The position numbers and the translations under genes are program-made. The notes under the pieces were generated by a model that saw only the letters and a program-made list of their open reading frames with translations, made no database searches and was not told the DNA's origin. A DNA stretch of 64,000 bases from Fangia hongkongensis FSC776 = DSM 21703 (GTDB lineage Bacteria > Pseudomonadota > Gammaproteobacteria > Francisellales > Francisellaceae): assembly GCF_000379445.1 (NCBI RefSeq), contig NZ_KB902273.1, positions 1-64,000 of the forward strand. The letters run 5' to 3'. Below, piece after piece: positions 1 through 8,002 of this stretch. The first letter of the stretch is position 1; each line of letters begins with the position of its first letter.

Positions 1-275
1 TTAAAACATTACAGCATTTTAAGGTAAAGTGCTTTTTCAGTGATGACTGGGGCAGCTACACGAAATATATTCCTGAGAGATATCATGAGATAGGGAAGCG
101 AAATACACAAAAGATTGAGCGTAAGTTTCTAACCTTTAGGACAAGGATTAAAAGGCTTGCTAGAAAGAGCATTTGTTTTTCAAAAAGCGAGTTTATGCAT
201 GACGCTGTGATTGGTCTTTACATCAATCGAGTCGAATGGGGAAGAAACATATAAAAGACAAAGGGAAACACCACC
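1..275 (+). mobile_element. Right end of an IS1-family insertion sequence
   Basis: The window opens inside an IS1-type element. The transposase reading frame ends at 254, and 21 bases later the sequence finishes with AAGGGAAACACCACC (261-275). Its reverse complement begins GGTGGTGTTTCC, which resembles the classical IS1 terminus GGTGATGCTGCC (9 of 12 by eye). In IS1 the insB stop also lies about 20 bases from the end, so I place the outer boundary near 275. The left end and any target duplication lie outside the window. The exact boundary is inference. Confidence 0.6.
3..254 (+). CDS. insB: IS1-family transposase (InsB-like), C-terminal part
   Basis: The frame is open from the window edge (codon start at 3) to TAA at 252-254, giving the last 83 residues of a DDE transposase. 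The segment SDDWGSY is the region of the second catalytic Asp. NTQKIERKFL is the conserved stretch carrying the catalytic Glu. RIKRLARKSICFSKS and HDAVIGLYIN match the usual IS1 InsB C-terminal pattern. IS1 transposase is normally made by frameshifting between insA and insB; the upstream part cannot be seen. The C-terminus looks intact, so this copy may be functional. Confidence 0.75.
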   Translation, partial: KTLQHFKVKCFFSDDWGSYTKYIPERYHEIGKRNTQKIERKFLTFRTRIKRLARKSICFSKSEFMHDAVIGLYINRVEWGRNI

Positions 276-406
276 AATAGTGGGAACATTCTTGTGTTAG
301 GGATTACTTTCACAATGTTATCTCGTATAGTGACTGTTGCATACCCAGAAGAAAATAATGAATATGCAAATGCTACAAAAAGAAATATAGGCATACATCT
401 TTTCAT
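276..406 (-). pseudogene. 5' fragment of a secreted-protein gene cut by the IS1 end
   Basis: Reading leftward from ATG at 406, the frame starts with MKRCMPIFLFVAFAYSLFSSGYA. This is a basic N-terminus, a hydrophobic core and an A-x-A-like end, i.e. a typical signal peptide. The frame then runs for about 20 more residues up to position 276, where the IS1 terminus is inferred. The remaining residues of the 62-codon open frame (to 218) would be IS1 sequence and overlap insB antisense. I read this as a secretory gene interrupted by the insertion. It starts only ten bases from the stop of the downstream PLC gene and is co-oriented with it. The product is not identifiable. Confidence 0.4.
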
Positions 407-415
407 CTGACTGCT

Positions 416-2236
416 CTATCTAGAATTGAGTGAGATAATTGATTTTGCAAGCCTTGGATCCATAAAATCAATATAAATGATATTTGGGCGCTGTTCTCTT
501 GCCTTACCTTGAAGCTGATGAATCTCCTCGGGTAAATGAGCATTTACCCTCACCGCATTTTGCTCAATATCTCCTTGATTTGCAAGGACTTCATTTAAAT
601 TAGGGGTCAAAGTCCATGACAGTAAAAATAGCCAATCTTTTTTTAATCCACCATGTTGTGAAAGCTTATTTTCCTGATCGTTTTTCATTCTTGAAAAGTT
701 AAGAGTGTTACTATAACTGTTATACACAGGAAGCCCCCCATATGCTTTATCGGTTTCCCAATACTCAAATATTCCCTTTTTGACATTGATAAATTTTTGA
801 TATTCATAGCCAAAAGTTGCTATCATTTTCCCTCGTACCTCTCCTAGTGTTACCGAAGGCAAACTAACGTTTGAAGTTGCTTTGAATAGGTCAGACTGAT
901 AGCGAGAAATTAAATTAATCACTTTTTGAGCAATTTCACTTTCATGATGACCATGATCATCTCTTGTGTGAGTAAAGCTTAATATAACCGTCTCACTTGG
1001 ATGAGCATGCAGGAATTTACTTAAACCATTTAACACTGATTTTAATGGCTCACCACCACACCCAACACCACTTGAGCTATCTCTGTGATATGTTACAAGC
1101 TCACCGTGATCATAATCAATCCTCAGATCAAAAAATCGAGAACCTGCTTCTGCTTGCTTTTCAACATTGAACATTTGTGTCTTTGTTTCATAGCCATCTG
1201 CAATAAAAGTACAATGATTTGTCTGTGACATCCCTGCATCATGACTGCCTGGCACAATGATATTATTAAGTGTGATATAGTAGGGAACAAATGCCATCCA
1301 AGAGCTCATTGTATTCATAATATCAGCACCTGATTCATGAGCGTCATATAAAGTATAAAAATTACTTCCATAGCCTGACCTAACATCATAGTCCAGAGAC
1401 TCGCTTACTTGAATTGCTGAGTTTGCCCTTTTTTGATTACTTTTATTTTGCTCAATATTAATACTTCCCTGAACTGGCGAAATAACTTGTACATTAAGGT
1501 TTAAACGCTTATCCATATATTCACAATATGAAGCTAAGCTTGGAATATGAAGTCGTTTACTCACAACTCCTTGCCATAAAATATTCATATCTTGGAAGTA
1601 AGCCTCATTATAAAGACACAACTGACTATCTGGTTTTGCAACCGTAATACTATAAACATTAAGCGAATTATCACCACGATAGAAGGTCAGATGCACTACT
1701 TTACCATTTTTATCTTTTCCCTCGCAATCTACTCCATTACTGCCAGATAGTTTTTTACAGGTTTTGCCTCCAAACCACCAATTGTTTGATGTACCTGAAT
1801 GCCCTTGAGCTAAAAAGATATCGGGAAAAGTATAAGGGGAAACATACCCTAAAAAATCTTCTGCATCAAGGCGAAGTACTCCTTCAAATGCAAAGTTTAG
1901 AGCACCTGCATTGTGGCCAAATGTGCTTCTATCAGATGGGCTTAACATCCCATTAAACCAATCTGCTACCTGCCCTGAATGATGACGTCCGACATGAAAA
2001 GTGAATTTCCCACCACCATATTTTTGGTTAATATCATAAAGATATTTAGTAAGCCCTCTATAGATATCACCGTGAGGATCTTGGCCGTTAGTAACACTGA
2101 AGTCTTTAACGATAAAAGCTCCACCCTTTATATAAAGATTTTGCCCACCAAATTCAACACTATTATCATGATACTCCATAGCGTAAAGTGAGCCTATACT
2201 CCCCAAACCTACTATCATATATTTGTACAGATTCAT
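416..2236 (-). CDS. Secreted PI-PLC X-domain protein with a novel N-terminal domain
   Basis: 606 residues. Residues 1-19 form a signal-peptide-like hydrophobic segment (M-N-L-Y-K then a G/I/L-rich core ending SLYA). Residues 310-500 resemble the X domain of phosphatidylinositol-specific phospholipase C. They contain PGSHDAGM with a candidate catalytic His332, FFDLRID (368-374), and VTYHRD with a second candidate His384, followed by FLHAHPSETVILSF, the usual X-domain strand. PI-PLCs of this type cleave phosphoinositides or GPI anchors without calcium. The first 300 residues, rich in Trp, Gly and Cys, match nothing I recognise. The start ATG at 2236 follows an AG-rich stretch (agagagaa). A secreted lipase acting on host membranes is inference; the fold call is fairly firm. 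Confidence 0.72.
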   Translation of the reverse strand: MNLYKYMIVGLGSIGSLYAMEYHDNSVEFGGQNLYIKGGAFIVKDFSVTNGQDPHGDIYRGLTKYLYDINQKYGGGKFTFHVGRHHSGQVADWFNGMLSPSDRSTFGHNAGALNFAFEGVLRLDAEDFLGYVSPYTFPDIFLAQGHSGTSNNWWFGGKTCKKLSGSNGVDCEGKDKNGKVVHLTFYRGDNSLNVYSITVAKPDSQLCLYNEAYFQDMNILWQGVVSKRLHIPSLASYCEYMDKRLNLNVQVISPVQGSINIEQNKSNQKRANSAIQVSESLDYDVRSGYGSNFYTLYDAHESGADIMNTMSSWMAFVPYYITLNNIIVPGSHDAGMSQTNHCTFIADGYETKTQMFNVEKQAEAGSRFFDLRIDYDHGELVTYHRDSSSGVGCGGEPLKSVLNGLSKFLHAHPSETVILSFTHTRDDHGHHESEIAQKVINLISRYQSDLFKATSNVSLPSVTLGEVRGKMIATFGYEYQKFINVKKGIFEYWETDKAYGGLPVYNSYSNTLNFSRMKNDQENKLSQHGGLKKDWLFLLSWTLTPNLNEVLANQGDIEQNAVRVNAHLPEEIHQLQGKAREQRPNIIYIDFMDPRLAKSIISLNSR

Positions 2237-2479
2237 TTATTCTTCTCTCTTATCTTCTCTACCACGCTTATTAAGCCATTATGGTAAGGGAAAAAATTCG
2301 AAAATATTACTGCCAAAATAGCAGTAGACAAATCAATACTGCTACTATTAGCGCTTTGTTAACCAATGTTTAAATGTCGGAGATATTCAACCCACAAATT
2401 GATGACTCCAAAACAATTTAGGTTTAAAATGTAAAGTGAAAAATAAGTGTCCCAAAAAATGTAGGGGGAACTCAGAAAA

Positions 2480-3121
2480 ATGAAACTTAATACCAACACT
2501 ACAAATAAGAGCACCACTGATTACAAGTTATTTAGAGAAATATGCCCCACTATATTCGCTGATGTGAAGCCCACTGTTCAGGCGATGGCATTTGATATTC
2601 GTCCTATCGTCCCGAAAATTGATAGAATTGCAGGTCCTGCGTTTCCAGTACAATGTTCAGATGGTGATATCTTATCATTACACAAAGCAGTTTACCTCGC
2701 TAAACCTGGGGATGTATTGGTAGTTAAATCCGACGCCAATAATTATGCAGTTCTGGGTGGAAACTTTGCAATGTTAGCAAAAAAGCGTGGCATTGCAGCA
2801 ATCATTGTTGATGGGGTTATTCGTGATCTTGATGAGGTTCGCGCGAGCGGTATTGCTGTGTTTAGTAAAGGAATTTTCCCAATTGCCGGAACCAGAAAGC
2901 ATGCCAGTGAGTTTCCAACCTCAGTCGTATGTGGCGGAATTACAGTTAATCGCGGTGATGTCATCGTTGCTGATGAGGAAGGAGTTATTGTCATTGCACA
3001 GAGTAAAGCACAAGAAGTATTACAACAAGCGCAAATGCGAGCAGAAAAAGAACAGCAACAATCATTTGAAGCATGGGAAAGCGCACACAGACAATTAGTA
3101 GAGTCCGCTTGGAATCAGTAG
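2480..3121 (+). CDS. RraA-like / HMG-CHA aldolase family protein
   Basis: 213 residues, close to the family's usual 160-230. Visible family features are the GGNFAMLAKKRG segment (residues 94-105), DGVIRDLDE with the metal/substrate Asp-Arg pair (114-122), and GDVIVADEEGVIVI near the C-terminus. The fold is shared by the RNase E inhibitor RraA and by 4-carboxy-4-hydroxy-2-oxoadipate or 4-hydroxy-4-methyl-2-oxoglutarate aldolases. The extra N-terminal region and the charged helical tail (EKEQQQSFEAWE) favour an aldolase-like member over true RraA. The start is supported by AGGGGGA ten bases upstream of ATG 2480. It stands alone, convergent with the ART-FYVE gene, so its substrate cannot be inferred. 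Confidence 0.75.
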   Translation: MKLNTNTTNKSTTDYKLFREICPTIFADVKPTVQAMAFDIRPIVPKIDRIAGPAFPVQCSDGDILSLHKAVYLAKPGDVLVVKSDANNYAVLGGNFAMLAKKRGIAAIIVDGVIRDLDEVRASGIAVFSKGIFPIAGTRKHASEFPTSVVCGGITVNRGDVIVADEEGVIVIAQSKAQEVLQQAQMRAEKEQQQSFEAWESAHRQLVESAWNQ

Positions 3122-3144
3122 TTATATCTTACAATGATTACCTA

Positions 3145-4293
3145 TTAAAAAGACTGTGATCTTGGCCTCACAGCTATGCTATGGCTAGAGAGTCTTTGAG
3201 GCCTTTTTCTCTCATGTAGTGATTTGAATATATAGCACTTATCACACACATCATGACTCCTATCTAACATTGGCTCAGGCGGTGGCAGAGGGATAGAGTT
3301 CATTGGTGGTGCAGGGTATCTAACTTCCTTCCCTTTTCGCCTAAAGAGTTTACTATCTGGCTTCTTGGGTGGTGTTTGTTGATACTGGGCAAACAGCTTT
3401 TGATTCCTTGCTTTTAGATCTTCAGTACCCGTTTGTGGTAAGATCGGTGATTTCAGGTGCATACTCATTGTTGAACACTGCTGACAAACAAGATCACCAC
3501 AACTTTTACAATGTATTAGATTATTGCTCGCAGAGAACTTTTCTGTACAAATATGACAGTTTGCGACATAAGATTCTAACTGCCATGATCTTTTCATTTG
3601 CATCGGCTGATCAGAAAGTTTATCAATAAAATTTTCATGTTTAATCTCATCAAAATATGGTGAGGGAGATGACCATACCTGTAATTGATATTTTTTGATT
3701 TTCTGTATTGCTTCTCTACACACTTTACTATTTTCTTGAGTAGATAGATTATAATGAATGGTACCTGACAAACAAAATATCAGCGATTTAATGGCAATAA
3801 ATGCTGGGGGATAAGGAGGAGGAAACTCATCGAGAGCGTCAATTGTGCGTATTAAATTACCAAAGCTTCCTTTTCGAACACAATATACTCCAAATAGAAT
3901 ATCTTCTGGTGGAACCACTTTTGCTGCCACTTCTTCAGCAAATGCATTAGGGCTTTCTCTTGATCTTTGTACTTCATTAACCTTAGATGAATACTCAAGT
4001 TTAACAGCATAGATATACATGTTTGACCACAGCGAAGATGGATTAAGAGGGAAAATAGGACAAACTGAGGGTTTTAAGCTTAAACAGACAGCGGTAGAAG
4101 GTTTTACATCATTGTTATACTCACGATATTCTGGCGTATCAAATAGATCAAGAGCTGCTTGACCATCAATCCCAAAATTCATTACTTTATCGTGATCTTT
4201 TGGGTGAAATCCTTCTTTAAAAACTATCTCTGGAGGCCTTGTATCACTTCGAAATGCTACAATATCTTCTTTTTTAAGGGGTAATCTTGGCAT
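3145..4293 (-). CDS. Predicted ADP-ribosyltransferase toxin fused to a FYVE-like zinc finger
   Basis: 382 residues, no signal peptide. Residues 13-29 read AFRSDTRPPEIVFKEGF, nearly the same pattern as the start of pertussis toxin S1 (YRYDSRPPEDVFQNGF) and cholera toxin A; Arg15 is the expected catalytic Arg. Residues 118-131 read FAEEVAAKVVPPED, matching the catalytic-Glu segment of S1 (YQSEYLAHRRIPPEN); Glu121 fits the catalytic Glu, but the position two before it is Ala rather than Gln or Glu. The middle S-T-S motif is poorly conserved (near residues 66-72). Residues 237-353 carry four Cys pairs in FYVE order: C246/C249, C262/C265, C270/C273, C350/C353, with HCKSCGDLVCQQCS and VCDKCY. The basic RRHH patch is degraded and about 75 residues are inserted before the last pair. 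An AAGGAG Shine-Dalgarno fixes the start. A host-directed effector is inference. Confidence 0.75.
   Translation of the reverse strand: MPRLPLKKEDIVAFRSDTRPPEIVFKEGFHPKDHDKVMNFGIDGQAALDLFDTPEYREYNNDVKPSTAVCLSLKPSVCPIFPLNPSSLWSNMYIYAVKLEYSSKVNEVQRSRESPNAFAEEVAAKVVPPEDILFGVYCVRKGSFGNLIRTIDALDEFPPPYPPAFIAIKSLIFCLSGTIHYNLSTQENSKVCREAIQKIKKYQLQVWSSPSPYFDEIKHENFIDKLSDQPMQMKRSWQLESYVANCHICTEKFSASNNLIHCKSCGDLVCQQCSTMSMHLKSPILPQTGTEDLKARNQKLFAQYQQTPPKKPDSKLFRRKGKEVRYPAPPMNSIPLPPPEPMLDRSHDVCDKCYIFKSLHERKRPQRLSSHSIAVRPRSQSF
3146..3173 (-). terminator. Probable intrinsic terminator of the ART-FYVE gene
   Basis: On the minus strand CTGTGA (3173-3168) and TCACAG (3159-3154) form a 6-bp stem around an 8-base loop, followed directly by TCTTTTTAA. 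The hairpin overlaps the last codons of the ART-FYVE gene, whose stop is at 3147-3145. The stem is short but the U-tract is well placed. Confidence 0.45.
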
Positions 4294-4438
4294 AGTTCTC
4301 CTTTACACATGACTTTATTAATAATCCCTTATTTTGTCAGAGAGGATATAAGATCCACATGAGCTGTCAAATGAAATATTTAAAAAGATAATATCTGGTA
4401 CTTATTTAATCAGCAATATAAAAAGTCTCAATGACAAC

Positions 4439-4476
4439 ATTCAAGCCAGCTACATAATTTGCTAACCAGCTTGAAT
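4439..4476. repeat. Inverted repeat downstream of the last oppA paralogue
   Basis: ATTCAAGC (4439-4446) and GCTTGAAT (4469-4476) are perfect 8-bp arms around a 22-base loop that itself contains AGC/GCT. It lies just past the stop of the last gene of the opp locus (4497). No run of U follows on the minus strand, so it is not a clear intrinsic terminator. It may cap the transcript 3' end. Confidence 0.35.
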
Positions 4477-4496
4477 ATCAAAACACCCAAACAGAA

Positions 4497-6152
4497 TTAG
4501 TGTTTGAAATACAACCACTTACTCATCACAACATTCATATGTGAGTAACTGGAGTTATAACCACCAACATCTGAGCTAACCAAATGATCATATGCCATAT
4601 CATAAAGCGGCAAAATTGCATAATCTTCCATTGCTGAATGGATGGCTTTTGTCATATAAGGAATAGATGCCTTTTCAGTCGGCTGACTCACCGCCTTTTC
4701 AAAATATTTTGTTGTTTTCATATTACAAGACTGACCATAGTTATTGCCACTGCCACAGGTAACAAGTTCCACCCAGTCGCTGGCATCATTATAATCCGCT
4801 TTCCAGTCCAAAAGCCCCATCTGGAACTGGTGATTATCCATGCTTTGTAAGAAAACTTTCCATTCTTGGTTCATGATAGAGACATTAATCATCTTACCAA
4901 ATGCCTTTTGCCACATGCCAATCACAGATAAAACAAGTCGTTTTTTCCACGGCTGTGTATCATATAAAATGGTAAAGGTTAATGGATGTGCGCTGGAGTA
5001 GCCTGCCTCATGAAGAAGCGCTCTTGCCTCTTTTGCTCTTTGCTTCATAGATTGATCTACCCACTGATAGCCCTTTGCTCCTTGATAGACATCCTTATAA
5101 AGTCCGCCTTGCACCCCTGCTGGCAGCACAGTATATGAAGGCATTTGCCCCATTCTTAAAACGTTATTGACAATCGCTTTTCGATCAACTGTCATTGTAA
5201 GCGCTTTTCTGACCTTTAGCTTGGCAAAGTTTGGATCTTTAAAGTTAAACCAGAAATACTCATTGCCAAGCTGAGTGTTACTATGAAACTCATCCCCAAA
5301 TTTTTTCATATAATGGCTTGCACTTTCCCCTAAAGGAACTGCCCATGTGAAATCCAAACTGCCTGCTTCAAAGTTATTCAACTCTGCTGAAGGTTTGACA
5401 ATCGGCAAGTATTTCACCTCATTAATTCTGACATCTTTTGCATCCCAATAATATGGATTTTTCTTCACCAAGATATGCCCATTTGGAATCCACTCTACAA
5501 GCTCATAAGCACCATTTGATATCATATGTCCAGCCTGAGCCCATGTATCTTTATATTTATCCAAATCTGGTTTATAAAGCGGATAAGATGATGGCATAAA
5601 CATCAGCTGCAAGAAATACGGCTGAGGGTGTGAGAGTTTAAATTGCAGTGTCCATTTATCAATCGCTTTCACACCAAGAACTTTTGCTGGCAGTTTGCCT
5701 TTCATCACCTCAGGGGCATTGACAATTGACTTATAAAACGTATTAAATAAATTTGGTGTTGTTGGCGTTAAATTTCGTCTAAAGGCATAAACAAAGTCAT
5801 GAGCAGTCACAGGCTTCCCATTTGACCACTTGGCATTATGCCTTAAATGAAAAGTATAGGTTTTACCATCTTTTGAAATATCCCAAGACTTCGCTACCGC
5901 TGGAATGATCTCATCATTTTGATTAATCGTGACAAGACCCTCAAAAAGATCATAAGCGACCCTCGCAGAGCTTACATCTGATAAAATGCCCGGATCGAGT
6001 TTTGGAACAGCTGCCCCTACACCAACTGTAAGGACTTTTTGGTGCTCTTTACTGGTATTATCTGAGGCATGCGATTTTGAACACGCCGTTAGCGCGTAGC
6101 CTGTAAGCGCCATCAGTGAAGCCAAAGATAAGACTTTAAGTTTATTATTCAT
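4497..6152 (-). CDS. oppA: Oligopeptide-binding lipoprotein, OppA paralogue 5
   Basis: 551 residues, normal length for a peptide-class (family 5) solute-binding protein. The N-terminus is a lipoprotein signal ending ALTACSK, so Cys23 should be lipidated. Family blocks are VAYDLFEGLV, WSNGKPVTAHDFVYAFRR, ISNGAYELVEW, NPYYWDAKDVRINEV, VRKALTMTVDRKAIV and the terminal MSKWLYFKH. Such proteins capture peptides in the periplasm and deliver them to an OppBCDF permease. The start at 6152 has GGGGAGG six bases upstream. It is the last of five paralogues in the locus. It diverges most in the ligand-binding middle, which suggests different peptide preference. Confidence 0.93.
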   Translation of the reverse strand: MNNKLKVLSLASLMALTGYALTACSKSHASDNTSKEHQKVLTVGVGAAVPKLDPGILSDVSSARVAYDLFEGLVTINQNDEIIPAVAKSWDISKDGKTYTFHLRHNAKWSNGKPVTAHDFVYAFRRNLTPTTPNLFNTFYKSIVNAPEVMKGKLPAKVLGVKAIDKWTLQFKLSHPQPYFLQLMFMPSSYPLYKPDLDKYKDTWAQAGHMISNGAYELVEWIPNGHILVKKNPYYWDAKDVRINEVKYLPIVKPSAELNNFEAGSLDFTWAVPLGESASHYMKKFGDEFHSNTQLGNEYFWFNFKDPNFAKLKVRKALTMTVDRKAIVNNVLRMGQMPSYTVLPAGVQGGLYKDVYQGAKGYQWVDQSMKQRAKEARALLHEAGYSSAHPLTFTILYDTQPWKKRLVLSVIGMWQKAFGKMINVSIMNQEWKVFLQSMDNHQFQMGLLDWKADYNDASDWVELVTCGSGNNYGQSCNMKTTKYFEKAVSQPTEKASIPYMTKAIHSAMEDYAILPLYDMAYDHLVSSDVGGYNSSYSHMNVVMSKWLYFKH

Positions 6153-6228
6153 TATATCCTCCCCCTGTTTATTTGTCGGATCTAGTTTCGTATTCTCCTT
6201 TTATCATTAAACATAACTTGCCTCCTTG

Positions 6229-7899
6229 TTAACTCTTAAAATAAAGCCATTTTGAATAGATATGATCTAAGTGATTTCCGCTGTAGTCATACCCCCCAAC
6301 ATAAGGCTTAACCAAACGGAAGTAAGAATAATTATATACCGGCAAGGTATAATAGTTATTCATTGCCACTTCCATTGCTTTTGCCATATTTTCATCATAG
6401 ACCTTTGTATTGGTTGCAGCCATTCCCGCATAATAATATTGATCAAGCTTTTTGTTACAGAACTGCCCACGATTACTGGAGCTGCCACAAACATACATAC
6501 TGACAAAGTTGCTCGCTGTGTTGTAATCTGCAATCCACCCCTGTCTTGCAATTTCAAAGTTACCTTTGTTCAGTGTTTGCAGATAAACCTTCCACTCTTC
6601 ATTTAACATCTTCACCTTTACTGCACCATCAAAGGCACTATTCCACATTTGAGCAATTGCTTGCACGATTAATAGATGCGTTGGATCAGTATTGTAAGAG
6701 ATGGTAATCTCAAGTAGATTGTCTTTAGAGTAGCCAGCCTTTTCTAATAGTTTTCGCGCCTCTTGATCACGCTTATCCATTGACCATGAAACCCAATTAT
6801 AACTTGGCAATTTTTTATATAAATCAGCATAAATACCATCTTGAATGCCATCTGGCACAATTCCATAAAGTGGTGTTTGTCCCATCTGCAAGATATGATT
6901 CACAATCGCTTTTCGATCAATACTCATCGTCAACGCTTTTCTGACATCAAGCTTATCAAGTCCAGGCCTTTTAACATTCATCCAATAGAAATAAGTACCC
7001 AACTGCGTCACATTGACAAATTGATCGCCATATTGTTTTTTATAATGCTCACTGGTGGTATTTTGTGGCAAAGTATACGTCATATCCAAACGGCCAGAGC
7101 GATATTGGTTATAGGCATCTGACGGCGATGCAATCGGATAGAAGTGAACCGTTTCAATCTTGACGTTTTTGGCATCCCAGTAATATGGGTTTTTAACCAC
7201 AGTCATCACGCCGTTTGTCACCCATGTTTTAAGCTTATAAGCACCATTTGTGACAATATGCTCTGGTAAAATCCAAGATTTCCCATACTTTTTCACTACT
7301 GGCGGATAGACAGGATAGGCAATTGATTGCGCCATCACGGACAAGAAAAATGGCTGCGGATGAGCAAGTGTAATCTCTAAAGTTGTCTTGTTAATTGCTT
7401 TAACCCCTAGCGTGCTCGGATCCTTTTTACCGGCAAGAATCTCCGTTGCATTTTTAATCGCATTTAAATACACCCCCATCACTGCAGTTGTCTTTGGCGT
7501 CACTGAGCGCTCTAAGGCAAAAACAAAATCTTCAGCGGTCACAGGTTTGCCATTTGACCACTTGGCATCCTCTCTTAGAAAAAAGGTGTACACAAGTCCA
7601 TCATCAGATATCTTCCAAGATTTGGCAACGCCCGGAACCGGATTGTTATTTTGATCTTCAGAGATAAGTCCCTCAAATAAATCATACGCCACACGCGCTG
7701 AAGTTGTATCACTAATAAGCGCAGGGTCAATCGTCGGGATATTCTCACCCAAAGCAACATTCAGTGCACTTTTCCCTGCTGGTAACGTGCTAGCACTTGA
7801 GCTTGAGCTGCCCTCTTTATTGCCGCTGCCACAGGCTACAAGCGACAGTGCCAGAGCAACACCTGCTCCAATACGCAATATATTTTTGACGCAATTCAT
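6229..7899 (-). CDS. oppA: Oligopeptide-binding lipoprotein, OppA paralogue 4
   Basis: 556 residues from ATG at 7899. I chose this start because AAGGAG lies six bases upstream; the longer frame would begin at a TTG (7920) inside that ribosome site. The lipobox is SLVACGS. Family blocks include AYDLFEGLISEDQ, WSNGKPVTAEDFVFALER, VTNGAYKLKTWV, NPYYWDAKNVKIETV, VRKALTMSIDRKAIV and the ending SKWLYFKS. In overall pattern it resembles paralogue 3 (8003-9673) most, sharing KRPGLDKL/AKGVDKLEVR-type and TPLYG blocks. It has no permease gene of its own and probably shares OppBCDF. Confidence 0.93.
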   Translation of the reverse strand: MNCVKNILRIGAGVALALSLVACGSGNKEGSSSSSASTLPAGKSALNVALGENIPTIDPALISDTTSARVAYDLFEGLISEDQNNNPVPGVAKSWKISDDGLVYTFFLREDAKWSNGKPVTAEDFVFALERSVTPKTTAVMGVYLNAIKNATEILAGKKDPSTLGVKAINKTTLEITLAHPQPFFLSVMAQSIAYPVYPPVVKKYGKSWILPEHIVTNGAYKLKTWVTNGVMTVVKNPYYWDAKNVKIETVHFYPIASPSDAYNQYRSGRLDMTYTLPQNTTSEHYKKQYGDQFVNVTQLGTYFYWMNVKRPGLDKLDVRKALTMSIDRKAIVNHILQMGQTPLYGIVPDGIQDGIYADLYKKLPSYNWVSWSMDKRDQEARKLLEKAGYSKDNLLEITISYNTDPTHLLIVQAIAQMWNSAFDGAVKVKMLNEEWKVYLQTLNKGNFEIARQGWIADYNTASNFVSMYVCGSSSNRGQFCNKKLDQYYYAGMAATNTKVYDENMAKAMEVAMNNYYTLPVYNYSYFRLVKPYVGGYDYSGNHLDHIYSKWLYFKS

Positions 7900-8002
7900 C
7901 TTTTCTCCTTCTCTATCCAATAAAAATCAATAAGTCCCCCTGTTTGACTCATTCATTAATCTATCATATAAACACACATTTTCAAAACGCGCTTGTCAGC
8001 AA

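Noticed and set aside
2743-3098. Two frames overlapping the RraA-like gene
   Set aside because: Both are shadows of the aldolase-like gene; neither has a ribosome site or a recognisable motif.
4439-4476. Intrinsic terminator at the end of the opp locus
   Set aside because: The 8-bp arms are perfect but the loop is 22 bases and no U-tract follows on the minus strand, so I list it only as an inverted repeat.
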